NCBI RefSeq assembly: GCF_023487995.1
Contig: NZ_JAMFKN010000004.1
Coordinates: 1-64,000, forward strand
Direction of reading: 5' to 3'
Length of the DNA: 64,000 nt
Source of the DNA: Thermohalobaculum sediminis
GTDB lineage: Bacteria; Pseudomonadota; Alphaproteobacteria; Rhodobacterales; Rhodobacteraceae
Shown: piece by piece, positions 1-7,827 of the stretch
Position numbering within the stretch: the first letter of the stretch is position 1
Layout: each line of letters starts with the position of its first letter
Notes under the pieces: model-generated
Told to the model about the DNA's origin: nothing
Database searches by the model: none
Seen by the model: the letters and a program-made list of their open reading frames with translations, nothing else
Program-made: the position numbers and the translations under genes

Positions 1-1
1 C

Positions 2-172
2 CGCGACGAGTTCCTCAACGGCGAGATCTTCTACTCGCTCCGCGAGGCCCAGATCCTGATCGAACAATGGCGCCGCCACTACAACACCGTCCGGCCGCAT
101 AGCACTCTCGCATACCGGCCGCCAGCGCCGGAGGGCATCACTTCAATCGACCGAGCGCCTGCCATGCACTAA
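2..172 (+). CDS. IS3-family transposase (OrfB), C-terminal end, cut by the window edge
   Basis: The reading frame is open at the left edge and gives 56 residues ending in a TAA. It contains the C-terminal signature of the IS3-type DDE integrase core, including NGEIFYSLREAQ, then WRRHYNTVRPHSTL and YRPPAP. This stretch normally follows the last catalytic glutamate of OrfB. The protein would catalyse cut-and-paste transposition of its insertion sequence; the catalytic DDE residues lie outside the window. It sits next to a tyrosine integrase and tRNA-derived repeats, which fits a junk-collecting integration hotspot. Whether the upstream part is intact cannot be seen. Confidence 0.85.
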   Translation, partial: RDEFLNGEIFYSLREAQILIEQWRRHYNTVRPHSTLAYRPPAPEGITSIDRAPAMH

Positions 173-279
173 CAATCAACTTGGACCGACCAATCTGGGC
201 CACTCAGCGCGTCGCAGGCCCGCGCTCCGCCTCTCAACCTTCACCAACCGGAGGGGGAGCGATAGGACACCGAACGATT

Positions 280-321
280 GCGGGCGTGATGCAATGGTAG
301 CCTGTCAGCCTTCCAAGCTGA
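280..321 (+). repeat. 5' half-copy of tRNA-Gly (attachment-site remnant)
   Basis: This 42-base stretch matches the first half of the intact tRNA-Gly at 2121-2162 with a single mismatch (GCAATGG against GTAATGG). Identity stops right after the anticodon stem at CTTCCAAGCTGA, and the following bases do not resemble the tRNA 3' half. It cannot fold as a tRNA. The break inside the anticodon arm and the integrase about 130 bases downstream suggest an attL/attR-type junction with the core CTTCCAAGCTGA. Confidence 0.85.
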
Positions 322-424
322 TAAGCTAATATTCACAGGCTTTTCTGGTGTTGCCAAGATTTTCATTTTAATGAATAATTTCATTCATGATCATCTATCA
401 GGTGTCCTGGTCTTTCCTTCTTTC

Positions 425-447
425 GCCGACAAAATTCCGACAGAATT
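425..447 (+). repeat. Integrase arm-type repeat upstream of int
   Basis: The segment contains two spaced copies of CCGACA (GCCGACAAAATTCCGACAG). It agrees at 19 of 23 positions with 2205-2227, just downstream of the intact tRNA-Gly. Direct repeats of this kind next to an attachment core are typical arm-binding sites for P4-like tyrosine integrases; that role is inferred. It lies immediately before the preferred start codon of the integrase. Confidence 0.55.
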
Positions 448-451
448 CCCC

Positions 452-1570
452 ATGCCCAAGCTCACCGAAACCTTCGCCCGGAAAACCCCTTTCGCCACGG
501 CCGGCACGGCCAAGCACTGGGACACCGAGATCAAGGGCCTCGTCCTCTTCGTCGGCAAGCGCTCGAAGACCTGGTACTTCCAGAAGGACGTGGGCGGCCA
601 GACCAAGCGCATCCTGATCGGGCGCTACCCCACGATCTCGGCCGACGCGGCAAGGCAGACCGCCATGGGCCTCGCGCTCGACATGTCGCGGGGCGCGGGC
701 AAGGTCATCCAGGCCGGCGCCCCTACGCTTGGGGTGGCGATGGAGGCCTACCTCTCCCGGCCGAAGCTGCGCTCGGACGAGCACAAGCACGACATCGAGG
801 GCCAGTTCCGCAAGCACCTGAAGGACTGGCTCAGGCTGCCGCTCGACGAGATCACCAAGGCGATGGTCGTGGCCCGGCATGCCGAGATGGCGACGGTCCC
901 GTCCTCGGCGAACCATGCCTTCCGCCGCTTCCGCGCGGTGTGGAACCACGCCCGGCGCACCCAAGATCTGTCGGAGTGCCCGACGATGGCGATCGAGTGG
1001 TACGAGGAGCGCCCGGACGGCCGAACCATCGAGGACCTCGGGGCATGGGGCAGGGCGGCCGATGCCCTGCCGAACCCGATCCACGCGGCCTATTACCGGC
1101 TCCTGCTCTTCACCGGCCTTCGTAAGACCGAGGCGCTGACGCTCGAGTGGAAGCACGTCCATCCTGACCGCATCCACCTGCCGATGACCAAGAACGGTCG
1201 GAGCTTCGACCTGCCGGTCGTCGAGATCCACCACGAGATCCTCGAGCCGTTGCGTGGGCTCAGCAGCCGGTGGGTCTTCCCCTCTCCGAAGTCCCCCAAG
1301 GGGTACCTGACCTCGCCGCAGCCGCTCGCCTGGTCGCCGCACGCGCACCGGCGCACCTTCGCGACCGTGGCGATGGAGGCCGGCATCCTCGAGGAGATCG
1401 TTGGCCGGCTGCTCAACCACACGCCGCTCTCGATCACGGGCCAACGATACGCCAAGCCATCGCTGGACGCGCTGCGCCCGGCGATGCAGACCGCCTGTGA
1501 AGAGATCAGGCGGCGTGTCGAAGTAGGGCGATGCGAGAACCATCTCTTGAGTGCGACAGGCGGATCCTGA
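452..1570 (+). CDS. Tyrosine site-specific recombinase / integrase
   Basis: This is a 372-residue phage- or island-type integrase. The start at MPKLTETFARKTP follows the arm-type repeat and begins the usual N-terminal arm-binding domain (DUF4102-like, with GLVLFVGKRSKTWYFQ and RILIGRYPTIS). An in-frame ATG 81 bases upstream is less likely. The catalytic domain shows the full set on this numbering: Arg224 in FTGLRKTEAL, His297/Arg300 in HAHRRTF, His323 in RLLNHTPL and the nucleophile Tyr333 in GQRYAK. It should cut and rejoin DNA at the tRNA-Gly core site. It is flanked by a 5' tRNA half-copy upstream and the intact tRNA-Gly downstream, with no cargo genes recognised between. The C-terminus appears complete, so the enzyme may still be active. 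Confidence 0.9.
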   Translation: MPKLTETFARKTPFATAGTAKHWDTEIKGLVLFVGKRSKTWYFQKDVGGQTKRILIGRYPTISADAARQTAMGLALDMSRGAGKVIQAGAPTLGVAMEAYLSRPKLRSDEHKHDIEGQFRKHLKDWLRLPLDEITKAMVVARHAEMATVPSSANHAFRRFRAVWNHARRTQDLSECPTMAIEWYEERPDGRTIEDLGAWGRAADALPNPIHAAYYRLLLFTGLRKTEALTLEWKHVHPDRIHLPMTKNGRSFDLPVVEIHHEILEPLRGLSSRWVFPSPKSPKGYLTSPQPLAWSPHAHRRTFATVAMEAGILEEIVGRLLNHTPLSITGQRYAKPSLDALRPAMQTACEEIRRRVEVGRCENHLLSATGGS

Positions 1571-2120
1571 ACCACGCCGCAATACATGATGCCGGCAACG
1601 GCTCCCTCGGTTGCCATGATGCGGTTGGCGCATTTCAAGAGCAGGTCGAGCCTCGTGCGTCGCTCCGTGCTCAAGCACCACACGGGGCGGTGCGATCTTG
1701 GTTAGATTGCGCCGCACGAGGCTCTCGCCAATTCGCATATCTTCGGAAAATCCGCTCGAAGCGGTCTTTCACTTGCTCGGCCTGTCGTGAAACCTGGGCT
1801 TCATGATCGGCGCGTCACTGGCGGGGGCGGTGTTCTCCATCGCCGCGGGCGCCGAGCAGATCTCGCAGGCGACGCCTCAGGTCGTGGGCCGGGCCTTCTC
1901 CGCCACTTTCCTGCTCGAGGCCGGACTGATCCTGATGGCGGTTGCGCTGGCGCTCGGGAACCGAAAGCCGAGGCGGACGGATCAGTAAAGTGCTTCTACG
2001 TGGGCCCGCCACCTCGGGCGCGGCACGGCCGTGACGCACGCTGCGGAGAGCGCTGGGTCACGGCCCGCCCGAGGCAATCTTGACGGGTCCAGTCAAGCGA
2101 TATACCACCGCTGGCGCGTC
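1571..2120. other. Gene-poor stretch between integrase and tRNA-Gly
   Basis: Apart from the short membrane-protein remnant annotated separately, I see no convincing gene in these 550 bases. Open frames on both strands between 1571 and 1790 have no recognisable motif and no plausible ribosome binding site. The stretch looks like decayed material left by insertions. Confidence 0.5.
1791..1988 (+). pseudogene. Stranded C-terminus of an integral membrane protein (MFS-like)
   Basis: Immediately after an in-frame stop, the frame reads about 65 residues with two hydrophobic segments (MIGASLAGAVFSIAAGAEQ, then FSATFLLEAGLILMAVALAL). It finishes with a basic tail, RKPRRTDQ. This looks like the last two helices and cytoplasmic tail of a major-facilitator-type transporter whose front part is missing. 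No ribosome binding site is evident for the internal ATG at 1803. I infer a fragment left by insertion or deletion at the tRNA hotspot. The family assignment is weak because only the hydrophobic pattern supports it. Confidence 0.4.
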
Positions 2121-2194
2121 GCGGGCGTGATGTAATGGTAGCCTGTCAGCCTTCCAAGCTGAACGCGCGGGTTCGATTCCCGCCGCCCGCTCCA
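2121..2194 (+). tRNA. tRNA-Gly (anticodon TCC)
   Basis: The sequence folds as a full cloverleaf: a 7-bp acceptor stem (GCGGGCG with CGCCCGC), a D-arm containing AATGGTAGCCT, an anticodon loop CTTCCAA giving TCC, a T-arm GCGGG-TTCGATT-CCCGC, and an encoded TCCA end. It decodes GGA/GGG glycine codons. Partial copies of it lie on both sides (280-321 and 2288-2331), so this locus has served repeatedly as an integration target. Confidence 0.95.
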
Positions 2195-2204
2195 GAAAAA
2201 CTGA

Positions 2205-2227
2205 GCCGACAAACTGCCGACAAAACT
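2205..2227 (+). repeat. Second integrase arm-type repeat, downstream of tRNA-Gly
   Basis: GCCGACAAACTGCCGACAAA carries two spaced CCGACA units and matches the repeat in front of the integrase at 19 of 23 positions. It lies eleven bases after the encoded CCA of the intact tRNA, the usual place for the left arm of a tRNA-integrated element. No integrase gene follows it here, which points to a deleted second element. Confidence 0.5.
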
Positions 2228-2287
2228 GAATGAGAGCGTGGGGCAACGCGCTGGAAGACTGGATGAAATGGGCATGTGCCCACGAGA

Positions 2288-2331
2288 CTTCCAAGCTGAA
2301 CGCGCGGGTTCGATTCCCGCCGCCCGCTCCA
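2288..2331 (+). repeat. Displaced 3' half-copy of tRNA-Gly (attR-like)
   Basis: Forty-four bases are identical to the 3' part of the intact tRNA-Gly, starting inside the anticodon loop (CTTCCAAGCTGA) and running through the encoded CCA. It lacks a 5' half and cannot be a tRNA. This is the classical footprint of an element that integrated in a tRNA gene and carried its own replacement 3' end. Confidence 0.85.
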
Positions 2332-2521
2332 AGACATGCCCGCCGGCAGGTTCCCGGCGGATTTGCGGTGCAGGCCCGCAGTCGAACATGAAGCATGAGC
2401 GGGCGCCCGGCTTGGTGCTGCGGGTGCCTCTGCCGCGGGGCAGATCCCCGCAGAACGTCTCGCGCCCCTTGCCGGAGTAGTGCCGCCAGCCACCTCCGTC
2501 CCTTTTAGCCACCGAAGCCCA

Positions 2522-3208
2522 ATGCCCGCCGACGCCCCCCTCAAGCTCGTGATCTTCGATGTCGATGGCACCCTGATCGACAGCCAGAACTTCATCGTCG
2601 CCGCGATGGACCGTGCCTTCGCGATAACGGGGCTGCCGGCGCCGGCGCGCGAGGCGACGCTCGGGATCGTCGGCCTCTCGCTCCCGCAGGCCATGATGGC
2701 GCTGGTCCCCGGCGCCACGGCCACAGTGGTCGATGGCCTCGTGCATCACTACAAGGAAAGCTTCGTCGAACTGCGCCGCCAGACCGGAGGCGAGGCGGGC
2801 GCTCCGTTCTACCCCGGCGCGCGCGACGCGATCGAGCGGCTAGACCGCGCGGGGTGGCTGCTGTCGATCGCCACGGGCAAGGCGCGGCGCGGCCTCGACC
2901 ACATGCTCGACAGCCACGGGCTCAGGCGCTTCTTCGTCGGCACGCAGACGGCGGACGACGCGCCCTCGAAGCCGCATCCGGGGATGGTGCTGAACTGCCT
3001 TGCCGCCACGGGGGTCGAGGCGCGCCGCGCCGTGATGGTGGGCGACACCGAGTTCGACATCGCGATGGCCCGTGCCGCCGGTGCGCGCGCCGTGGGGGTG
3101 GCCTGGGGCTATCATGCGCGCGAGCGCCTTGCCGCCGCCGGGGCCGAGGTGATCGTCGACGACTTCGCTGCGCTCGACGCAGCCCTCGAGGCGGTGACCG
3201 CGGCATGA
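2522..3208 (+). CDS. HAD-superfamily hydrolase, phosphoglycolate-phosphatase-like
   Basis: The 228-residue protein carries the HAD motifs in order: DVDGT with the nucleophile Asp13 and acid/base Asp15, SIATGK (motif II), the lysine in SKPHPGMV (motif III) and GDTEFD (motif IV). An alpha-helical cap lies between motifs I and II, as in HAD subfamily IA. The likely reaction is dephosphorylation of a small phosphorylated metabolite; the Gph-like pattern suggests 2-phosphoglycolate, but the substrate cannot be read from sequence. I chose the ATG at MPADAPLKLV because the residues upstream lack family character. The stop codon overlaps the ATP12 start (ATGA), so the two genes are probably co-translated, a pairing I recall as common in Rhodobacterales. 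Confidence 0.85.
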   Translation: MPADAPLKLVIFDVDGTLIDSQNFIVAAMDRAFAITGLPAPAREATLGIVGLSLPQAMMALVPGATATVVDGLVHHYKESFVELRRQTGGEAGAPFYPGARDAIERLDRAGWLLSIATGKARRGLDHMLDSHGLRRFFVGTQTADDAPSKPHPGMVLNCLAATGVEARRAVMVGDTEFDIAMARAAGARAVGVAWGYHARERLAAAGAEVIVDDFAALDAALEAVTAA

Positions 3209-3900
3209 AGCGGTTCTGGAAGGAGGCCCGCGCGGTCGAGCTGGAGCAGGGCTTCGGCGTCGTGCTGGATGCCCGCCCACTCCGCACGCCCGCGAAGGCG
3301 CCCATCGTCGTGCCCACGCGGGCGATGGCCGAGGCGATGGCGGCTGAGTGGGACGCGCAGGGCCCCGAGGTGAAGCCCGCCACCATGCCGGTGACGCGCG
3401 CCGCCAATTCCACCATCGACCGCGTGATCGCCGCGCGGGCCGCGGTGGCGGCAAGCCTTGCGGCCTTCGGTGGGAGTGACCTTCTGTGCTACCGCGCGCC
3501 CTTCCCGCCCGAGCTTGCGGCCGGGCAGGCCGCGGCCTGGGACCCGCTGCTGGACTGGGCCGCGGCCCGCTTCGGCGCGCGGCTCGGCGTGGCGGTGGGC
3601 GTGATGCATGTGCCACAATCCGACGCGGCACTGGCGGCGCTGGCCCGCGCGGTCGAGGCGCATGATGCGTGGGAACTCACCGCGCTCCACGACCTCGTCA
3701 CCATCTCGGGCAGCCTCGTGCTCGGCCTCGCGGTCAGCGAGGGCCGCCTTACCGCGCCCGAGGCGTGGCGCGCGAGCCGGATCGACGAGGACTGGAACAT
3801 CCGCGAATGGGGAGAGGACGAGGAGGCAGCCGCGACCTCGCGGCTACGCGAAGCCGATTTCCTGGCCGCCGCGCGGCTTCTCGACCTCATCAGAGGCTGA
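3205..3900 (+). CDS. ATP12-family F1-ATPase assembly chaperone
   Basis: The 231-residue protein begins MKRFWKEARAVE and shows the ATP12 hallmarks LDARPLRTPAK, then AAEWDAQG, VTRAANSTIDR, DLLCYRAPFP and the C-terminal ITGS-like segment HDLVTISGSLVLGLAV. ATP12 proteins bind the F1 alpha subunit during ATP synthase assembly in mitochondria and alphaproteobacteria. The length is close to the bacterial norm. It starts inside the stop of the preceding HAD gene, so translation is coupled. There is no signal peptide; it should act in the cytoplasm. Confidence 0.9.
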   Translation: MKRFWKEARAVELEQGFGVVLDARPLRTPAKAPIVVPTRAMAEAMAAEWDAQGPEVKPATMPVTRAANSTIDRVIAARAAVAASLAAFGGSDLLCYRAPFPPELAAGQAAAWDPLLDWAAARFGARLGVAVGVMHVPQSDAALAALARAVEAHDAWELTALHDLVTISGSLVLGLAVSEGRLTAPEAWRASRIDEDWNIREWGEDEEAAATSRLREADFLAAARLLDLIRG

Positions 3901-4067
3901 GGCCGGGGCTCGTGCCGCGTCGGATTGCCGGCACCTGATGTCCCGCTGACCGACGCTCGAACCCTGGACGACGACGTATCAGGCGGGGCAAATGTCCAGC
4001 GAGGTCACGGCTCGGGACCGGGGCCGCGCAGTGCTCCACGATGGGCCCCGGGTCGTGCAGGCGTCAA

Positions 4068-6110
4068 TCACCGTGCCCGCCTGCGCCTGCGCCCGCCGTC
4101 CTCTCCGCCCTGCTCGAAGCGCACCGCGGGCAGGCTGACCAGCGTGCCGAGATGCGGGAAGGGCGCCGTCTTGTGCGGCAGCGCCATGGCGCTCACGAAA
4201 TGCTCCTGGAAGCGCGGCTCGACGGCGGTTTCGACCTTCTCGATGCGGCGGACCACGGCCTCGATCTCGCGCCGCGCGCCGGCGTTCAGAAGCGCGATGC
4301 GCGCGCCGGTCCCGGCGGCATTGCCGGCCGACGACACCTTCTCGAGCGGGCAGTCCGGGATCATGCCCAGCACCATCGCGTGCAGGGGCGAGATATGCGC
4401 GCCGAAGGCGCCGGCCAGCACCACGCGGTCAACCGCATCGACGCCCATCTGGTCCATCAGCAGCCGCGCACCGGCATAGAGCGCGGCCTTGGCCAGCTGG
4501 ATCGCCCGCACGTCGCCCTGCGTCACGGTGATCAGCGGCCCCCCCGCGGCGCGGCCGTCCCACAGCACGTAGGACCAGGTCCGCCCCTCCTGCACCAGCC
4601 GGGGCGTGCCCACGGCCTCGGCCGAGCCGATGGCGCCGTCCTCGTCGATGATGCCGGCGATCCGCATCTCGGCGATCACCTCGATGATCCCTGAGCCGCA
4701 GATGCCGGTCACGCCCGTGGGCCCGGCCGCCTCGACGAAGCCCAGATCGTCCGACCACAGCTCGCAGCCGATCACCCGGAAGCGCGGCTCGCAGGTTTCG
4801 GGGTCGATCCGCACGCGCTCGATGGCGCCCGGCGCCGCGCGCTGGCCCGACGAGATCTGCGCCCCCTCGAAGGCGGGCCCGGTGGGCGAGGAGCAGGCCA
4901 GCACCTTCTCGCGGTTGCCCAGCAGGATCTCGGCATTCGTGCCCACGTCCACGACCAGCATCAGCTCGTCCTGCGCGTGCGGGCTTTCCGACAGCGCGAC
5001 CGCCGCGGCGTCGGCGCCCACATGCCCCGCGATGCAGGGCAGGATGTAAAGCCGCCCGCTCGGGTGCATCGAAAGCCCCAACTCGCTCGCCCAAAGCGTC
5101 ATGGCGTCGGACGTCGCCAGCGCGAAGGGTGCGCCGCCCAGCTCCACCGGGTCGATGCCCAGCAGCAGGTGGTGCATCACCGGGTTGCCGACCAGCACGC
5201 CCTCGACGATCTGGCTGCGCCCGACGCCCGCCTCGTCGGCAACCTGTCCGATCAGCGTGTTCAGCGCCTCGCGCACGGCGGCCGTCATCTCGGTGTGTCC
5301 GCCCGGGTTCATCATCGAATACGAGACCCGGCTCATCAGGTCCTCGCCGAACCGGATCTGCGGGTTCATCAGACCCGCCGAGGCCAGCACCTCGCCCGAT
5401 TGCAGGTCGCACAGATGGCAGGCGATGGTGGTCGAGCCCACATCCACCGCGATGCCGTAGATCGAGCCCTCGAAATATCCCGGCCAGGCCTGGATGATCC
5501 GCCCGTTCGAACGCCTGCGCCCCTGATGCACCGCGACGGTGACGCGCCAGTTGCCCTGCCGCAGCACTGGCTGCAGGCCCTGCAGCGTGCGCAGGTCGCA
5601 GACCAGCCCCTCCAGCCCCCATTGGTCGCGCAGCGCGTCCAATAGACGCTCCAGATCGCCGCGCGGGTTGTGCATGTCGGGCTCGGTCACCTCGACGTAG
5701 TGGAGCCGCGTGGCGGGGTCCATGACGATCTCGCGCGCCTCGACGCGCTTGCGCACGACCTGCTTGTGGACTTGGCTCTCGGGCGGCACGTCGATCACCA
5801 CGTCGCCCTGCACGGTGGCCTGGCAGCCCAGCCTGCGCCCCTCGATCAGTCCGCGCTTCGACTTGTAGCGCTCCTCGACCGCGTTCCATGGGCTCAGCGC
5901 ATCCGGCGCCGAGGCCACGCCATGCTTGGGGAAGTCGCCATACATTGGTGTGATCTGGCACTTCGAGCAGATTCCCCGCCCGCCGCAGACCGAATCGAGA
6001 TCGACCCCCAACTGCCGCGCCGCCGTCAGGATCGGCGTGCCGACCGGGAAGCGCCCGCGCTTGCCCGAGGGGGTGAACACCACGAGTGGGTCACGCGGCG
6101 TGTCGCTCAT
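4068..6110 (-). CDS. Ferredoxin-ASKHA fusion, RACo/RamA-like corrinoid-protein activator
   Basis: The 680-residue protein starts MSDTPRDPLVVF. Its N-terminal 2Fe-2S ferredoxin domain has Cys42, Cys48 and Cys51 in CGGRGICSKC and the fourth ligand Cys96 in RRLGCQA. A linker follows, then an ASKHA (actin/Hsp70-like ATPase) region with phosphate-binding motifs IAVDVGSTTIACHL and VVDVGTNAEILLGN (DUF4445). Relatives such as RACo and RamA use ATP and the iron-sulfur cluster to reduce inactive cob(II)amide corrinoid proteins of methyltransferase systems. No methyltransferase or corrinoid protein lies next to it in the window, so the partner must be elsewhere. An open frame extends far upstream of this ATG but has no family character. 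It is transcribed divergently from the rhodanese gene. Confidence 0.85.
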   Translation of the reverse strand: MSDTPRDPLVVFTPSGKRGRFPVGTPILTAARQLGVDLDSVCGGRGICSKCQITPMYGDFPKHGVASAPDALSPWNAVEERYKSKRGLIEGRRLGCQATVQGDVVIDVPPESQVHKQVVRKRVEAREIVMDPATRLHYVEVTEPDMHNPRGDLERLLDALRDQWGLEGLVCDLRTLQGLQPVLRQGNWRVTVAVHQGRRRSNGRIIQAWPGYFEGSIYGIAVDVGSTTIACHLCDLQSGEVLASAGLMNPQIRFGEDLMSRVSYSMMNPGGHTEMTAAVREALNTLIGQVADEAGVGRSQIVEGVLVGNPVMHHLLLGIDPVELGGAPFALATSDAMTLWASELGLSMHPSGRLYILPCIAGHVGADAAAVALSESPHAQDELMLVVDVGTNAEILLGNREKVLACSSPTGPAFEGAQISSGQRAAPGAIERVRIDPETCEPRFRVIGCELWSDDLGFVEAAGPTGVTGICGSGIIEVIAEMRIAGIIDEDGAIGSAEAVGTPRLVQEGRTWSYVLWDGRAAGGPLITVTQGDVRAIQLAKAALYAGARLLMDQMGVDAVDRVVLAGAFGAHISPLHAMVLGMIPDCPLEKVSSAGNAAGTGARIALLNAGARREIEAVVRRIEKVETAVEPRFQEHFVSAMALPHKTAPFPHLGTLVSLPAVRFEQGGEDGGRRRRRAR

Positions 6111-6229
6111 CGGTCTCTCTCCTGCTCCTGCCCGGGCACGGCGGCCTGCGCCCAGCACCGCGCCCTCATGCAGATGTAGCGCCTTTTGCGCAAGGGAGCC
6201 GCGCGGCTGCGTCATTCGCCGCGCCGGAT

Positions 6230-6335
6230 GCGTCGTTTTGGGGAGGCGATAATGTACACTATAATAATGGAAACTTGACGAATTACATTTAAGGATCCAT
6301 TTGTTCCTCGAACCCCGAGCTTGAGGAGTGATCTG
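6230..6335 (+). promoter_or_regulatory. AT-rich promoter region before the rhodanese gene
   Basis: The stretch is strikingly AT-rich against a GC-rich background and contains TATAAT at 6260-6265 and TTGACG at 6275-6280, although no ideal -35/-10 pair is seen. It ends with a GAGGAG-like ribosome binding site before the ATG. A promoter for the rhodanese gene is likely; the exact start site is not resolved. Confidence 0.35.
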
Positions 6336-7220
6336 ATGACCCGTTTCGCGATCCTGCTGGCAGCGGCACTGGCATTCGGCGCGCCCGCCACGGCCGATAC
6401 CTGGACGCCCCTCGTCACCCCCGCCGAGGCCGAGGCGCTGATCGAGGATGAGGCGGTCGTGATCGATATCCGCTCGGTCAAGGACTACGCCGCGGGGCAT
6501 CTCGAGACCGCGGTAAACCTGCCCTACCACGCCTGGCGCGGCCCCGAGGACAACCCGGGCGCGCTGATCGACGACGCCAAGGTGTCCGCGCTTCTGCGCG
6601 AGGCGGGGATCGAGCCGGCGACCCCGGTGATCGTCACCAATGCCGGGCGCGACTCGCTCGATTTCGGGGCTGCGGCGCGCGTCTACTGGACGCTGAAATC
6701 GGCGGGGGTCGAGCGCGTGGCGATCCTCAACGGCGGCCTTGCCGCCTGGACGCGGGACGGGCGCGGCCTCTCGAGCGCCGAGTGGTCGAACATCCCCTCG
6801 GACGCCAACTTCACGCTCGCGCCCGACTGGACCATCGACCGTGCGGGGGTCGAGGCGGTGCTCGACGGGTCCGCCGATGCGATCCTGATCGATGCGCGGC
6901 CCGAGGATTTCTTCACCGGCAAGACGAAGCACAAGCTCGCGACCTGGGCGGGCACGCTGGCGGGAGCGCTCAATCTCGACCACGACACGCTGTTCACGGC
7001 GCCGGGAGTGCTGAACGCCGACCCTCAGGCGATTCGCGCCCGTGCCGAGGCTGCGGGCTGGACGCCCGGCCGCACGGTCGTGAGCTTCTGCAACACCGGC
7101 CACTGGGCCGCCACGAACTGGTTCGCGCTGAGCGAGCTCGCCGGGATCGAGGGCGTGAAGCTCTACCCCGAGTCGATGGTCGACTTCACCCGCGCCAGCC
7201 AGGTCTCGACCGGCGGCTGA
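6336..7220 (+). CDS. Exported two-domain rhodanese (sulfurtransferase)
   Basis: The 294-residue protein has a clear signal peptide (about residues 1-20, ending GAPATA before DTWTPL), so it acts in the periplasm. Two rhodanese domains follow. In the first, the active-site position reads TNAGRDS with no cysteine, so that domain is structural. The second has Cys252 in SFCNTGHWAATNWF, the expected persulfide-forming nucleophile. The reaction would be transfer of sulfane sulfur from thiosulfate or a similar donor to an acceptor. An AT-rich promoter and GAGGAG ribosome site precede it. It stands alone, convergent with the Lrp-family gene. Confidence 0.85.
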   Translation: MTRFAILLAAALAFGAPATADTWTPLVTPAEAEALIEDEAVVIDIRSVKDYAAGHLETAVNLPYHAWRGPEDNPGALIDDAKVSALLREAGIEPATPVIVTNAGRDSLDFGAAARVYWTLKSAGVERVAILNGGLAAWTRDGRGLSSAEWSNIPSDANFTLAPDWTIDRAGVEAVLDGSADAILIDARPEDFFTGKTKHKLATWAGTLAGALNLDHDTLFTAPGVLNADPQAIRARAEAAGWTPGRTVVSFCNTGHWAATNWFALSELAGIEGVKLYPESMVDFTRASQVSTGG

Positions 7221-7245
7221 CCGGGGATCGCGGGCCGGGCTGCCG

Positions 7246-7707
7246 TCACATCGTCGGCAGCTCCGTTGTCTCCTTGATCTCCTCCATCACGAAACTGGCC
7301 GAGATGTCCGTGAGCGCGATCCGCCGGATCAGCCGCTGATAGAGCCGGTCATAGGCGCGCACATCCGCGACGCGGGCCTTGAGCAGGTAGTCGAGATCGC
7401 CCGACGTGCGGTAGACGCCCTGGATCTCGGGCATGTCGCGCACCGCGCGGCAGAACGCATCGAGCCATTCGGGGTCGTGCCGGTCGGTCCTGACCGCGAC
7501 GAACACCGTCAGCCCCAGCCCCAGCGCCTCGGGGTCCACCAACGCCACCCGGGCGCGGATCACCCCCTCCTCCTCGAGCCGCCGGATGCGCCGCCAGCAG
7601 GCGTTCCGCGACAGGCCCACGCGGGCGCCCACCTCCTCGACCGCAAGCGCCGCGTCGCGCTGAAGCTCCCGCAGGATCCGGCGGTCGATGTCGTCGAGTT
7701 CCGTCAT
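7246..7707 (-). CDS. Lrp/AsnC-family transcriptional regulator
   Basis: The 153-residue protein has the standard two-part layout: an N-terminal winged helix-turn-helix (DDIDRRILRELQRDA, then VGLSRNACWRRIRRLEEEGV) and a C-terminal RAM/AsnC ligand-binding domain with VYRTSGDLDYLLKARVAD. Lrp proteins form octamers and respond to amino acids. It is divergent from the small membrane-protein gene at 7828. The intergenic stretch holds a TGGGA-N5-TCCCA inverted repeat that could be an operator, a weak inference. The C-terminal ETTELPT is typical of Lrp proteins that end just beyond the last RAM strand. The regulated genes are unknown. Confidence 0.9.
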   Translation of the reverse strand: MTELDDIDRRILRELQRDAALAVEEVGARVGLSRNACWRRIRRLEEEGVIRARVALVDPEALGLGLTVFVAVRTDRHDPEWLDAFCRAVRDMPEIQGVYRTSGDLDYLLKARVADVRAYDRLYQRLIRRIALTDISASFVMEEIKETTELPTM

Positions 7708-7827
7708 TCCAGCCTCTCGTGGGAAATCCTCCCATCATCTTGCCGGATCGCCGCGCAATTCGGGAACATTTCCTGCGCCGCCTGCGGCATATCTTCGCGA
7801 GCATCCGTTCCTAAGGGAGAGCAAGCC

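Larger units (their letters stand above)
2195..2521. other. Attachment-site region between tRNA-Gly and the HAD phosphatase gene
   Basis: The 327 bases hold an arm-type repeat and a displaced 3' half of tRNA-Gly, both annotated separately. Between them, and from 2332 onward, I see no gene. The stretch from the intact tRNA to the end of the second copy is only 137 bases and looks like an integrated element deleted down to its ends. Confidence 0.5.

Noticed and set aside
398-1738. Minus-strand open frame of 446 residues across the integrase
   Set aside because: The integrase on the plus strand has all catalytic residues; the opposite frame is low-complexity Arg-rich shadow.
2288-2331. A second tRNA-Gly gene
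   Set aside because: Only the 3' half is present; the 5' acceptor strand, D-arm and half of the anticodon arm are missing, so it cannot fold as a tRNA.
6111-7103. Upstream extension of the ferredoxin-ASKHA frame through the rhodanese gene
   Set aside because: The extension is antisense to the rhodanese coding region and the ferredoxin domain begins naturally at the ATG at 6110.
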